64,000 nt of DNA from Paenibacillus sp. FSL K6-0276. GTDB lineage: Bacteria > Bacillota > Bacilli > Paenibacillales > Paenibacillaceae. Within the stretch, counting starts at the first letter, position 1; every line of letters begins with the position of its first letter. A program made the position numbers and the translations under genes. The stretch covers positions 1,054,001 through 1,118,000 of the forward strand of contig NZ_CP150276.1 of NCBI RefSeq assembly GCF_037977235.1, in the 5' to 3' direction. Of the stretch, positions 48,495 to 55,873 are shown piece after piece. Under the pieces are notes generated by a model. That model was not told the origin of the DNA and ran no database searches. It worked only from the letters and a program-made list of their open reading frames with translations.

Positions 48495-49097
48495 ATGAAT
48501 GCTAACGCGTCGGATAAAGATTCAGAACGATTGTTTATTGCTGTGAAATTACCCTTGGAACTTCGACAAGTTTTGGCTCAGGAGTGCTCCAATCTATCTC
48601 AGACTTATCAGTTCGCTAAATGGACGCATCCAGAGGATTATCATATTACCCTGCAATTTTTGGGAGACACCCCGAAGACGATAATCCCGGATTTAATCAT
48701 GGCGTTGAAGCAGTTGTCAGGGCAATGCCGCCCCTTCAAACTATCCTTGGACAAATGGGGTACATTCGGTCTTCCAACGGCTCCAAGAGTGTTATGGGTA
48801 GGGGTTTCTGGCGAATTAGAGGAGCTGAATCAACTAGCTACGAAAGTACACTCTGCGATGCTTCCATTAGGTTTTCCAGCTGAATCTAGGGAGTATAAAC
48901 CACATCTCACAGTTGCACGAAAGTATCGGGGAAAAATTTCAATTGATGATAAAATGCTGGAAAATTTACTGAAATTGGATGATGAAAAAAGATCAAAAAT
49001 CTTTCATAGAGACTGGACGATTGATAGTTTTGTGTTGTATGCTACCAGAATGTATGCCATTCCTATGTATGAAATCATTGAAAATATTACATTTTAA
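48495..49097 (+). CDS. thpR: RNA 2',3'-cyclic phosphodiesterase (2H phosphoesterase)
   Basis: A 200-residue enzyme with the two His-x-Thr motifs of the 2H superfamily: DYHITLQFLGD and YKPHLTVARKY. It opens ERLFIAVKLPLELRQ, the LigT/ThpR pattern. ThpR hydrolyses 2',3'-cyclic phosphates at RNA ends to 2'-phosphates. GGAGAAGG precedes ATG 48495. It stands alone between the divergent dehydrogenase and the cell-wall hydrolase. Confidence 0.9.
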   Translation: MNANASDKDSERLFIAVKLPLELRQVLAQECSNLSQTYQFAKWTHPEDYHITLQFLGDTPKTIIPDLIMALKQLSGQCRPFKLSLDKWGTFGLPTAPRVLWVGVSGELEELNQLATKVHSAMLPLGFPAESREYKPHLTVARKYRGKISIDDKMLENLLKLDDEKRSKIFHRDWTIDSFVLYATRMYAIPMYEIIENITF

Positions 49098-49175
49098 AAT
49101 CGATATTTAAGTTTTCAAAGCTTCCGTTTTCGGTTACATACAAATAGGAATGTGCCGTGAAATAGGAGGAATATC

Positions 49176-50081
49176 ATGTTAATTTTTAAAAAAAACCGCT
49201 ATATTGCGTTGCTCGTTGGCGTTATATTAGTGTGTTTCTCTGCCATAAGCTTATTGCAACACGAACAGGTTGCCGAAGGGAAAACTGATAGTGTGCAGAT
49301 GGACAAGTTGCAATCTACGAGCCGTGCAGCGGTACTTGACCTTGTACAAGAACAATCAATATCTAGTAAGACGAGGGGCACTAATAAAGTTTCACAAACA
49401 AATAAGCTTTATAACACAGTTAGCTTGCTCAGTTCCACTTGGACACCAGAGCAGGATGTGGAATGGCTTAGTATGAGTAAAATAAAGCGACAAGACACAT
49501 CACACGCTTCCATAGTTCGGGTAAAGGCTGATGTAGTACAATCTAAGCCAGCTGTGCAGAAAGCGCCGCAAATGGCGGAAACAGCAACAAAGAGCGCTCA
49601 GACTGTGGTTAAGACAGTCTCGGCATCTCAGAAAAACCCCCTCACAACATTATACTTCTCTCGGACCGAGCTATTAAGCCAGGAGCAGCAAAGTAATGCA
49701 ACCCGGCGCTACGCTATATCCGAAGAAGAACTGCTTCTGCTACAAAAGATTGTAATGGCAGAGGCGGAAGGTGAACCGTACCAGGGCAAGGTGGCAGTTG
49801 CCAACGTTGTTCTGAATAGGCTACGGTCAGCCAAATTCCCCGACACGATATATAAGGTCATTTATCAAAAGCACCAATTTAGTCCTGTAGCTAACGGGCG
49901 TCTTAAACGTGTGAAGCCTAGTGATGATTGTATTAAAGCGGTGAACGCTGCGCTCTCCGGAATAAAGGAAGTTCCCGATGATACTTATTTTTTCCTATCG
50001 CTTAAGCTTGCGCAGGATCTTACCGTACATCATTCGCAGGAGTATGTTAAGACCATTGGAAATCATACTTTTTATAAATAA
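49176..50081 (+). CDS. SleB/CwlJ-family cell wall hydrolase
   Basis: A 301-residue exported or membrane-anchored protein. Residues about 7-27 are an N-terminal hydrophobic segment. Residues about 30-185 are a low-complexity linker rich in Ser, Thr, Lys and Gln. The C-terminal Hydrolase_2 domain (about 185-301) begins EEELLLLQKIVMAEAEGEPY with the catalytic Glu, then GKVAVANVVLNRLRSAKFPD and HQFSPVANGRL. The family includes spore germination lytic enzymes that cut cortex or wall peptidoglycan. The linker and lack of a PG-binding domain differ from SleB itself. Confidence 0.9.
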   Translation: MLIFKKNRYIALLVGVILVCFSAISLLQHEQVAEGKTDSVQMDKLQSTSRAAVLDLVQEQSISSKTRGTNKVSQTNKLYNTVSLLSSTWTPEQDVEWLSMSKIKRQDTSHASIVRVKADVVQSKPAVQKAPQMAETATKSAQTVVKTVSASQKNPLTTLYFSRTELLSQEQQSNATRRYAISEEELLLLQKIVMAEAEGEPYQGKVAVANVVLNRLRSAKFPDTIYKVIYQKHQFSPVANGRLKRVKPSDDCIKAVNAALSGIKEVPDDTYFFLSLKLAQDLTVHHSQEYVKTIGNHTFYK

Positions 50082-50155
50082 TTGACCGAATCTGTGAACC
50101 TCAGCTATATATAGGGTAAACTAAACTATATAACCCTGGAGGTGGAAGAATCGTC

Positions 50156-50839
50156 ATGAAGATCACTTATTACGGACACTCAGCACTGCTGGTAGAGACA
50201 GAGCAAGCGAAAGTTATTATTGACCCTTTTTTGTCAGGAAATCCGAACTCCGGTATTTCACCTGATGACATTACTGTAGATGCTGTACTGCTAACTCACG
50301 GTCACTCCGATCATTTAGGTGATGCTGTGCAAATAGCCAAACAGAATGATTGTCCGATCTTTGCTGTTTTTGAGCTTGCAGAATACTGCCGAATGAAGGG
50401 TGCCAAGGTTAAACATATGAATATAGGTGGCAGTCATATTTATGATGCCATTACCGTTAAATATACTCAGGCGTTTCATTCCTCATCGATTCAGGAAGGC
50501 GACGTTTGGATTTATGCTGGACAGCCTGCAGGTATTCTATTGACGATAGAGGGGAAGACGTTATTCCATGCTGGTGACACCGCACTGTTCGGTGATATGC
50601 GTCTAATTGGAGAGAGGACTGCGATTGACTTGGCGGCCCTGCCTATAGGCGATATGCTGACCATGGGACCGGATGATGCGCTCTTGGCTGCACGCTGGTT
50701 GCGGGCGGATAAGGTCATACCGCTTCATTACAATACATTTCCGGATATTGCTCAGGATGCTGTGGATTTCTGTAATCGTCTGCGCCAGGAGGGTGTAGAG
50801 GGATTTCCACTTAAAGCTGGCGAAAGTATAGAAGTATAA
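50156..50839 (+). CDS. UPF0173 metal-dependent hydrolase (YtkL-like)
   Basis: A 227-residue metallo-beta-lactamase-fold hydrolase. Metal-binding motifs: LLTHGHSDHLGD (His-x-His-x-Asp-His), AFHSSS, LFHAGDTALFGDM and VIPLHYNTFP. Length and order fit the UPF0173 family, widespread in Bacilli. The physiological substrate is not known. GGAGGTGG precedes ATG 50156. The terminator at 50866 serves it and the convergent glycosyltransferase. Confidence 0.93.
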   Translation: MKITYYGHSALLVETEQAKVIIDPFLSGNPNSGISPDDITVDAVLLTHGHSDHLGDAVQIAKQNDCPIFAVFELAEYCRMKGAKVKHMNIGGSHIYDAITVKYTQAFHSSSIQEGDVWIYAGQPAGILLTIEGKTLFHAGDTALFGDMRLIGERTAIDLAALPIGDMLTMGPDDALLAARWLRADKVIPLHYNTFPDIAQDAVDFCNRLRQEGVEGFPLKAGESIEV

Positions 50840-50865
50840 ATCAATCCCGATCACATGTTACAAAA

Positions 50866-50905
50866 AAAAGCAGGTAACTGGGGAGTTCCCCGGCTACCTG
50901 CTTTT
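50866..50905. terminator. bidirectional terminator
   Basis: AAAAGCAGGTA pairs with TACCTGCTTTT across an inner GGGA/TCCC stem. A-rich on the left and T-rich on the right, it ends both convergent transcripts. Confidence 0.88.
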
Positions 50906-50907
50906 CT

Positions 50908-52095
50908 TTAAGGTGTAATGCACACAGCTTCTTCGCTTCGGGCTTGAGGTCTTGAACCTCTGATATCAGCTGATTTGTCTGCAGGATTGCCTAACATCTG
51001 CAGAACAGTAGTCGCGCAGCTTTGCGGTTGATGCTTATCAGGGGCAAGTCGGCGTTTGCGCTGCTCTTCGAGAACAGAATATTCACGGAGCATCATAGAG
51101 AACCATTTGTTCACTACTTCACAGTCGAGCACCTCAGCTAACCCTAGCTCGACGAAATATTGGCAGTTTTTCTCTTCCTGTCCTGGAATAGCTTTATAGA
51201 AAAGCATCGGAATTCCCTTAGCCTGACCTTCTGTACAGGTCATACCACCAGGCTTTGTGATTAGTAGGTCGGAAGCATCCATCAATTTATTGATTTCACT
51301 GGTGTATCCAAGAATCTTAACATTAGGATGATTCAGTCTTGGATTGGACTTCATTTTGGCTATAAGCTTCTCATTGCTGCCCATACAGAAGATGAGCTGG
51401 ATGTTATCCATTCTGGCTGTGAGTGAATTCATAATCTTTTTGCCGAACATCAGCCCCCATCCTCCACCCATTATAAGTACTGTAGGGATATCGGCTAGAC
51501 CTAGTTCCTTGCGGAGCAGCGTCTTGTTGGATCGTTCCCAGAACTTCGGATGCACAGGAATGCCCGTGACCGTTACAAGCTCGGGAGCAATTCCACGGCC
51601 TGTTAGAATAGATTTGACGCGTGGGGTAGATACGAGATAACGGTTGACCTCAGAATTTACCCAGCTACCATGTGCATCATAATCTGTAATTAACGTATAC
51701 AGCGGTACCTTCAATCCGCGACGCTTTAGTCTGGAAATGACAGCGGCCGGAATGGGATGCGTGCAAATAATCAAATCAGGCTTTAGCTGCTCGATCACTT
51801 GTGAGGCATGTGTATAAAAAATCCGGTGAAGTGCCATCTTAGTCAACGGGTTCAATGATTTATGATACTGTGTCTTATACATCATGCCGACCAGCTTAGG
51901 CTGGCTGCTAACTGTTTTTCGGTAAGCGGAAAGAATCCATGGGGCGACCATTGGGTTAAGGAATTTACCTAACTCGATGACTCGGCACTGGACATCCGGA
52001 TTCAGCAGCTTTATTCCTTCGGCCAGAGCATAGGCTGCTCCTGTGTGGCCCGTACCGAAGCCTTCCGAAAACAGCAGTACTCTTTTCTTTCGCAT
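50908..52095 (-). CDS. MGDG synthase / UgtP-like glycosyltransferase
   Basis: A 395-residue GT28-type enzyme. The frame extends to 52122, but ATG 52095, five bases after AGGTGA, is the usual start of the family (RVLLFSEGFGTGHTGAAYAL). Residues about 10-175 are an MGDG-synthase N-terminal domain with DLIICTHPIPAAVISRLKRR. The C-terminal domain holds VLIMGGGWGLMFGKKIMNS and TKPGGMTCTEGQAKGIPMLF. Relatives transfer glucose or galactose to diacylglycerol to make glycolipids and the lipoteichoic acid anchor. A peripheral membrane location is likely. The C-terminal tail after about 370 is not conserved. Confidence 0.85.
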   Translation of the reverse strand: MRKKRVLLFSEGFGTGHTGAAYALAEGIKLLNPDVQCRVIELGKFLNPMVAPWILSAYRKTVSSQPKLVGMMYKTQYHKSLNPLTKMALHRIFYTHASQVIEQLKPDLIICTHPIPAAVISRLKRRGLKVPLYTLITDYDAHGSWVNSEVNRYLVSTPRVKSILTGRGIAPELVTVTGIPVHPKFWERSNKTLLRKELGLADIPTVLIMGGGWGLMFGKKIMNSLTARMDNIQLIFCMGSNEKLIAKMKSNPRLNHPNVKILGYTSEINKLMDASDLLITKPGGMTCTEGQAKGIPMLFYKAIPGQEEKNCQYFVELGLAEVLDCEVVNKWFSMMLREYSVLEEQRKRRLAPDKHQPQSCATTVLQMLGNPADKSADIRGSRPQARSEEAVCITP

Positions 52096-52249
52096 AAGTT
52101 CACCTGCTACTTTCCTTTTCAATAGAAATGCGGAATTTCTTCTAAATTAGATTATGGAAAATTGTTCTCTACTCACATTATACAAATAAGACGTAAAATA
52201 AAAGTTAAAACCCTGCAATAAATTAAAAAATAAAAGATTTTCAAAACTA

Positions 52250-52278
52250 TTGCAAACTGCAAAGCTACATGTTAAAGT
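52250..52278 (+). promoter_or_regulatory. sigma-A promoter of the TetR regulator
   Basis: TTGCAA and TAAAGT are spaced by 17 bases. Transcription should start near 52285, immediately before the 24-bp operator at 52292, which fits autorepression. Confidence 0.65.
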
Positions 52279-52291
52279 AATGAATGACCAA

Positions 52292-52315
52292 TTGACCGGA
52301 TTAGTAAAGTGGTCA
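52292..52315. promoter_or_regulatory. TetR operator, copy 1
   Basis: TTGACCG-N11-TGGTCA, an interrupted dyad with TGACC/GGTCA half-sites. The same pattern with the same 11-base gap recurs upstream of the YhgE/Pip gene. An extra TGACC half-site lies just upstream at 52285. Confidence 0.7.
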
Positions 52316-52361
52316 GAAGTCAGCGGTAACGATATTTTCTGGAGAAAGGAAGTGGGCACAG

Positions 52362-52937
52362 GTGGCAGTGGTGGATCGAAGACAGCAGGTGCTTCAAGCC
52401 GCAGCAAAATCTTTTTCTTTATTCGGCTATAAGGCGACTACAATGGATCAGGTTGCTAAGATTGCAAATGTGGGTAAAGGAACCATTTACACCTTTTTTA
52501 CAAACAAAGAGCAATTGTTTGATGAGATCCTGCGCGATATGATGGTGGAAATGAAGATGATTGCTGAGCGCGAGATCAGGCGAGACAGACCGTTCTTTGA
52601 TAACCTGCATCGTGTGCTGGATGCGCTGCTGGAATTTCGAAGCGAGCAGGAGCTATTCATCAAGCTTTCCCAGGAAAGTCGCGAATTCGGAACGCCGCAG
52701 GCAGGAGAAGGGCTCGAGAAGATTGAGAACTTAGTTTTAGAATATTTAGAACGGGAGGTGCAACAAGCGCTCCAAAAGGGAGAAATCAAACCTTGCGATC
52801 CCAAAATCGTATCCGTAGTCATGTTCAGGTTATATATTGTATTGACTGCTGAACTGAATAAAACACATACTCCCTTGGACAAGGAACAGATCAAGATGTA
52901 TTTTCATTTGTTTCTCGCCGAAGGATTGGCACAGTAA
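52362..52937 (+). CDS. TetR-family repressor
   Basis: A 191-residue regulator starting at GTG 52362 after AAAGGAAG. The N-terminal helix-turn-helix is AAAKSFSLFGYKATTMDQVA followed by GKGTIYTFFTNKEQLFDEIL, the classical TetR pattern. The rest is a helical ligand-binding domain. It is followed on the same strand by the YhgE/Pip gene, and both genes have the same 24-bp operator, so it most likely represses itself and that gene. The inducer is unknown. Confidence 0.93.
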   Translation: MAVVDRRQQVLQAAAKSFSLFGYKATTMDQVAKIANVGKGTIYTFFTNKEQLFDEILRDMMVEMKMIAEREIRRDRPFFDNLHRVLDALLEFRSEQELFIKLSQESREFGTPQAGEGLEKIENLVLEYLEREVQQALQKGEIKPCDPKIVSVVMFRLYIVLTAELNKTHTPLDKEQIKMYFHLFLAEGLAQ

Positions 52938-53046
52938 GCGTTGATTCAGGATAGGGATAGCGTTATCAGATTCGCTTTCCCTTAACAAATTCCAAGCTGT
53001 TTTAGGTATTAAAGAAGAGCCGTAAGGCGTTTTTTTATCCCCTAAG

Positions 53047-53070
53047 TTGACCGAATGGGGAAAATGGTCA
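53047..53070. promoter_or_regulatory. TetR operator, copy 2, upstream of the YhgE/Pip gene
   Basis: TTGACCG-N11-TGGTCA matches copy 1 at 52292 in both half-sites and in spacing. It lies 72 bases before ATG 53142. Confidence 0.7.
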
Positions 53071-53141
53071 CCTAGTGTTACGTAATATTTCGCAAATAAA
53101 GCATTTTAAAGAGAGCATAAGCTCATAAGGAGAGAACCAGA

Positions 53142-55496
53142 ATGAAATCATTATCCGTATTTACCAAGGATCTTGGCGCAGCCCTGAGAAATCCAAAAGT
53201 GCTGATTCCGATGATTGCCATCTTATTTATTCCGGTGATGTATAGCGGATTCTTCCTGAAGGCATTCTGGGATCCGTATGGCAAGATGAATGAACTACCG
53301 GTTGCAGTAGTCAACCAAGACGTAGGTGCTAATTATGAAGGAACACAACTTCAGGTCGGAGATGATCTGGTTGCAGAGCTTAAGGTAACCGACGGCTTTG
53401 AGTGGAACTTTGTTTCATTAGAAGAGGCGGAAGCAGGAATGAAGGACAATACTTATTATATGGCGATTGTTGTCCCAGAAGACTTCTCTGCTAAAGCTAC
53501 AACACTTTTGGATGATGAACCACAACCGGCAAAAATTATTTATGAGCCAAATGAAGGCTACAACTTCCTGGCCGGTCAAATCGGCGGCTCAGCTGTATCA
53601 GAAATTAAATCTAAAATATCTGCTAAGGTAACAGAGGCTTATGTGGATGCAGTATTTAATCAGATTACAAAAGCATCTGATGGACTGGGCGAAGCGGGAG
53701 ATGGAGCAACCAAGATCGCCGATGGTGCAGGAAAGCTGGATGACGGCGCTCTGAAGTTGAAAGAGAACCTTCTTGTACTGACTGAAGGTACGGGCAAGCT
53801 TCAAAATGGCTTAAAGCCACTTACTAAAGGTGTAACTGATTTGAATGCAGGTGCTACCGCATTGCAATCTGGTTCTGGCACTTTAGCAGGCGGTTTGCAG
53901 CAATTGTCGGCTGCTCATACACAGCTTCAAGACGGTGTTGCACAAAGTGCTGCTGGCAGTAAACAGCTTAGTGATGGTTTGCAGCAAGCTGTAACAGGTG
54001 CTACACAGCTTCAAGCAGGAACAAAGTCAGCAGTGGATGGTACTACTAAACTACAAGCAGGAACAAAATCTGTAGTGGATGGCAGTGCTAAGCTTGGAGC
54101 GGGTCTGGCCTCTTCCGTAGAAGGCAGTGCGAAGCTTGAAGCAGGATTGAAAGCTTCAGCAGATGGCAGCACGAAGGTAACTGAGGGTGCTAAAGCGGTC
54201 GCTCAAGGATTGCAGCAACTAGCACAGGCTAGTCCTGAATTGGCTCAAAATGCAGCCGTACAGAAGCTCCTGGCAGCTAGTGCAGCTGTTGCACAAGGTA
54301 GTGAACAGTTGCAACAAAGTCAGCAGCAGTTAGCACAAGGAGCAAGCGCACTTCACAGTGGGCAAGAGCAATTAGCACAGGGTGCTACTCAATTGCATAC
54401 CGGTTCGCAGCAGGTAGATGCAGGTGTAACTCAATTACATGAGGGAGCACAGCAGTTAAATGCTGGTAGTACTCAGCTCTTGGCAGGACAACAAAAATTG
54501 GCACAAGGCGCTTCAGCACTTGTAACTGGCGGCGACAAGCTGCAAGCAGGTATGCAACAGTTTGGCGCGAAGCTTAGTGAAGCCGCAGCTGGTGGCAATA
54601 AGCTCGCTAAGGGTGGTAAAGCGCTTGGAGATGGCACATCGAAGCTACTCAGTGGTGTTGGTGAACTAGGTAGCGGCATTGGTGCTGTAGCTGACGGTTC
54701 CAAACAATTGGCTGGTGGTGCAGGCGAGTTGAAGAATGGGATGGATGATCTGAAATCTGGATCAACAGAGCTCGCAACTAAGCTTGGTGAAGCTGCTGAA
54801 CAATCAGGCAGCGTGAAAAAGTCAGATAAAATGATGGAAATGTTCGCACAGCCGGTTGTGGTGGAGGATCAAGTTGTAAATCATGTACCGAACTATGGCA
54901 CAGGGTTTGCTCCTTACTTCTTATCCCTTGGGTTGTTCGTAGGTGCTCTGATTTCTACGATTGTTATTCCAATGCGTGAATCAGCTGTAATTGGCGCTAG
55001 CCGTCTAAATCGTTTTATCAGCCGTACGCTTACTTTCTCAATCATGAGCTTTATCCAGTCTATGCTGGCCGCTGTGGTTGTATTGTACGGACTTGGACTA
55101 GAAGTAAAAAGTGTACCGCTGTTCTTCCTATTCACATTCCTGACTAGTCTAGTTTACACATGGGTAGTTCAATCCATTGTAACTTGGCTGGATCAACCGG
55201 GACGGTTTGTTGTTATCGTTATTCTTATTTTCCAATTAACAACTAGTGCCGGAACATTCCCACTTGAATTGATCCCGAACTGGATGAAATTCTTTAACCC
55301 ACTGCTTCCAATGACATATACAGTTAGTGGTTTCAAAGCAGTAATTTCTACAGGGGACTTCAGTGCAATGTGGAGTGATGTAGGTGTGCTTGCAATCTTT
55401 GGACTTGGTTTCCTTGCTCTTACATTCGGTTACTTCATGACCCGCAGTCGGGACAATGAGGCTGGAATGAAAAGTGAACAAGCTATGACTGTATAA
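53142..55496 (+). CDS. YhgE/Pip-domain membrane protein
   Basis: A 784-residue protein with a membrane segment at about 18-40 and five or so membrane segments in the last 220 residues, of ABC-2 permease-like type. The N-terminal region has the YhgE/Pip signature ELPVAVVNQDVGANYEG. Residues about 180-560 are a long extracytoplasmic stalk of short repeats of the type Leu-x-x-Gly-(Ala/Thr)-x-x-Leu, for example GATQLQAGTKSAVDG, probably a rigid helical or coiled-coil rod. Relatives include B. subtilis YhgE and the lactococcal phage infection protein Pip. The transported substrate is not established. GGAGAG precedes ATG 53142. It is probably repressed by the TetR protein encoded upstream. Confidence 0.9.
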   Translation: MKSLSVFTKDLGAALRNPKVLIPMIAILFIPVMYSGFFLKAFWDPYGKMNELPVAVVNQDVGANYEGTQLQVGDDLVAELKVTDGFEWNFVSLEEAEAGMKDNTYYMAIVVPEDFSAKATTLLDDEPQPAKIIYEPNEGYNFLAGQIGGSAVSEIKSKISAKVTEAYVDAVFNQITKASDGLGEAGDGATKIADGAGKLDDGALKLKENLLVLTEGTGKLQNGLKPLTKGVTDLNAGATALQSGSGTLAGGLQQLSAAHTQLQDGVAQSAAGSKQLSDGLQQAVTGATQLQAGTKSAVDGTTKLQAGTKSVVDGSAKLGAGLASSVEGSAKLEAGLKASADGSTKVTEGAKAVAQGLQQLAQASPELAQNAAVQKLLAASAAVAQGSEQLQQSQQQLAQGASALHSGQEQLAQGATQLHTGSQQVDAGVTQLHEGAQQLNAGSTQLLAGQQKLAQGASALVTGGDKLQAGMQQFGAKLSEAAAGGNKLAKGGKALGDGTSKLLSGVGELGSGIGAVADGSKQLAGGAGELKNGMDDLKSGSTELATKLGEAAEQSGSVKKSDKMMEMFAQPVVVEDQVVNHVPNYGTGFAPYFLSLGLFVGALISTIVIPMRESAVIGASRLNRFISRTLTFSIMSFIQSMLAAVVVLYGLGLEVKSVPLFFLFTFLTSLVYTWVVQSIVTWLDQPGRFVVIVILIFQLTTSAGTFPLELIPNWMKFFNPLLPMTYTVSGFKAVISTGDFSAMWSDVGVLAIFGLGFLALTFGYFMTRSRDNEAGMKSEQAMTV

Positions 55497-55525
55497 TCCA
55501 ATAGATTTTTTGAAAAAAGGTATTA

Positions 55526-55558
55526 AAAAGCGCCTCCTCAGGGAGACGCTTTTTTTTT
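55526..55558 (+). terminator. rho-independent terminator after the YhgE/Pip gene
   Basis: An AGCG-c-CTCC stem pairs with GGGAG-a-CGCT, with a three-base loop and a T-run of eight. Confidence 0.88.
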
Positions 55559-55630
55559 GACTTCAAATCATAAAAGACCTTTTTCTTGCAAACATTCAAG
55601 GGGAATGAAAATTCTTGTAACGCTTTCATT

Positions 55631-55670
55631 GCATAAGTTCTTATGCGTTCTTTGTGCATAATTATGCACA
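55631..55670. promoter_or_regulatory. two palindromes in the gltB upstream region
   Basis: GCATAA-gttc-TTATGC (55631-55646) is followed by a perfect 18-bp palindrome, TGTGCATAATTATGCACA (55653-55670). Both share the GCATAA half-site. They lie about 80-120 bases upstream of the predicted promoter at 55750. They do not match the GlnR/TnrA consensus. The 55497-55873 gap holds nothing else but the terminator at 55526 and the promoter at 55750. Confidence 0.5.
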
Positions 55671-55749
55671 GTGAGGTTTTTTTAAACTTTCTCCCACTAA
55701 AGCTGTGTCGCAAAAACAAATGTTAATCAGCCTCATAAAAAAGTTTAAA

Positions 55750-55778
55750 TTGCGCTGATGTCACCTCGGTGATAAAAT
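55750..55778 (+). promoter_or_regulatory. gltB promoter with a dyad in its spacer
   Basis: TTGCGC and TAAAAT are spaced by 17 bases. The spacer contains TCACC-TC-GGTGA (55761-55772), a dyad well placed for a regulator. The leader would be about 90 bases before ATG 55874. Confidence 0.5.
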
Positions 55779-55873
55779 AATAGCACTAATCTGGCTTGAA
55801 TAATTATTAAAATTTTAATCTGAAAAATTTTCCAAAGATTACGTCATACTTTATTATAGAAAGGTTGTGTTCG

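Noticed and set aside
53019..53037. Terminator after the TetR gene
   Set aside because: GCC-GTAA-GGC followed by T is only a three-base-pair stem; too weak to call, and the next gene may be partly co-transcribed.
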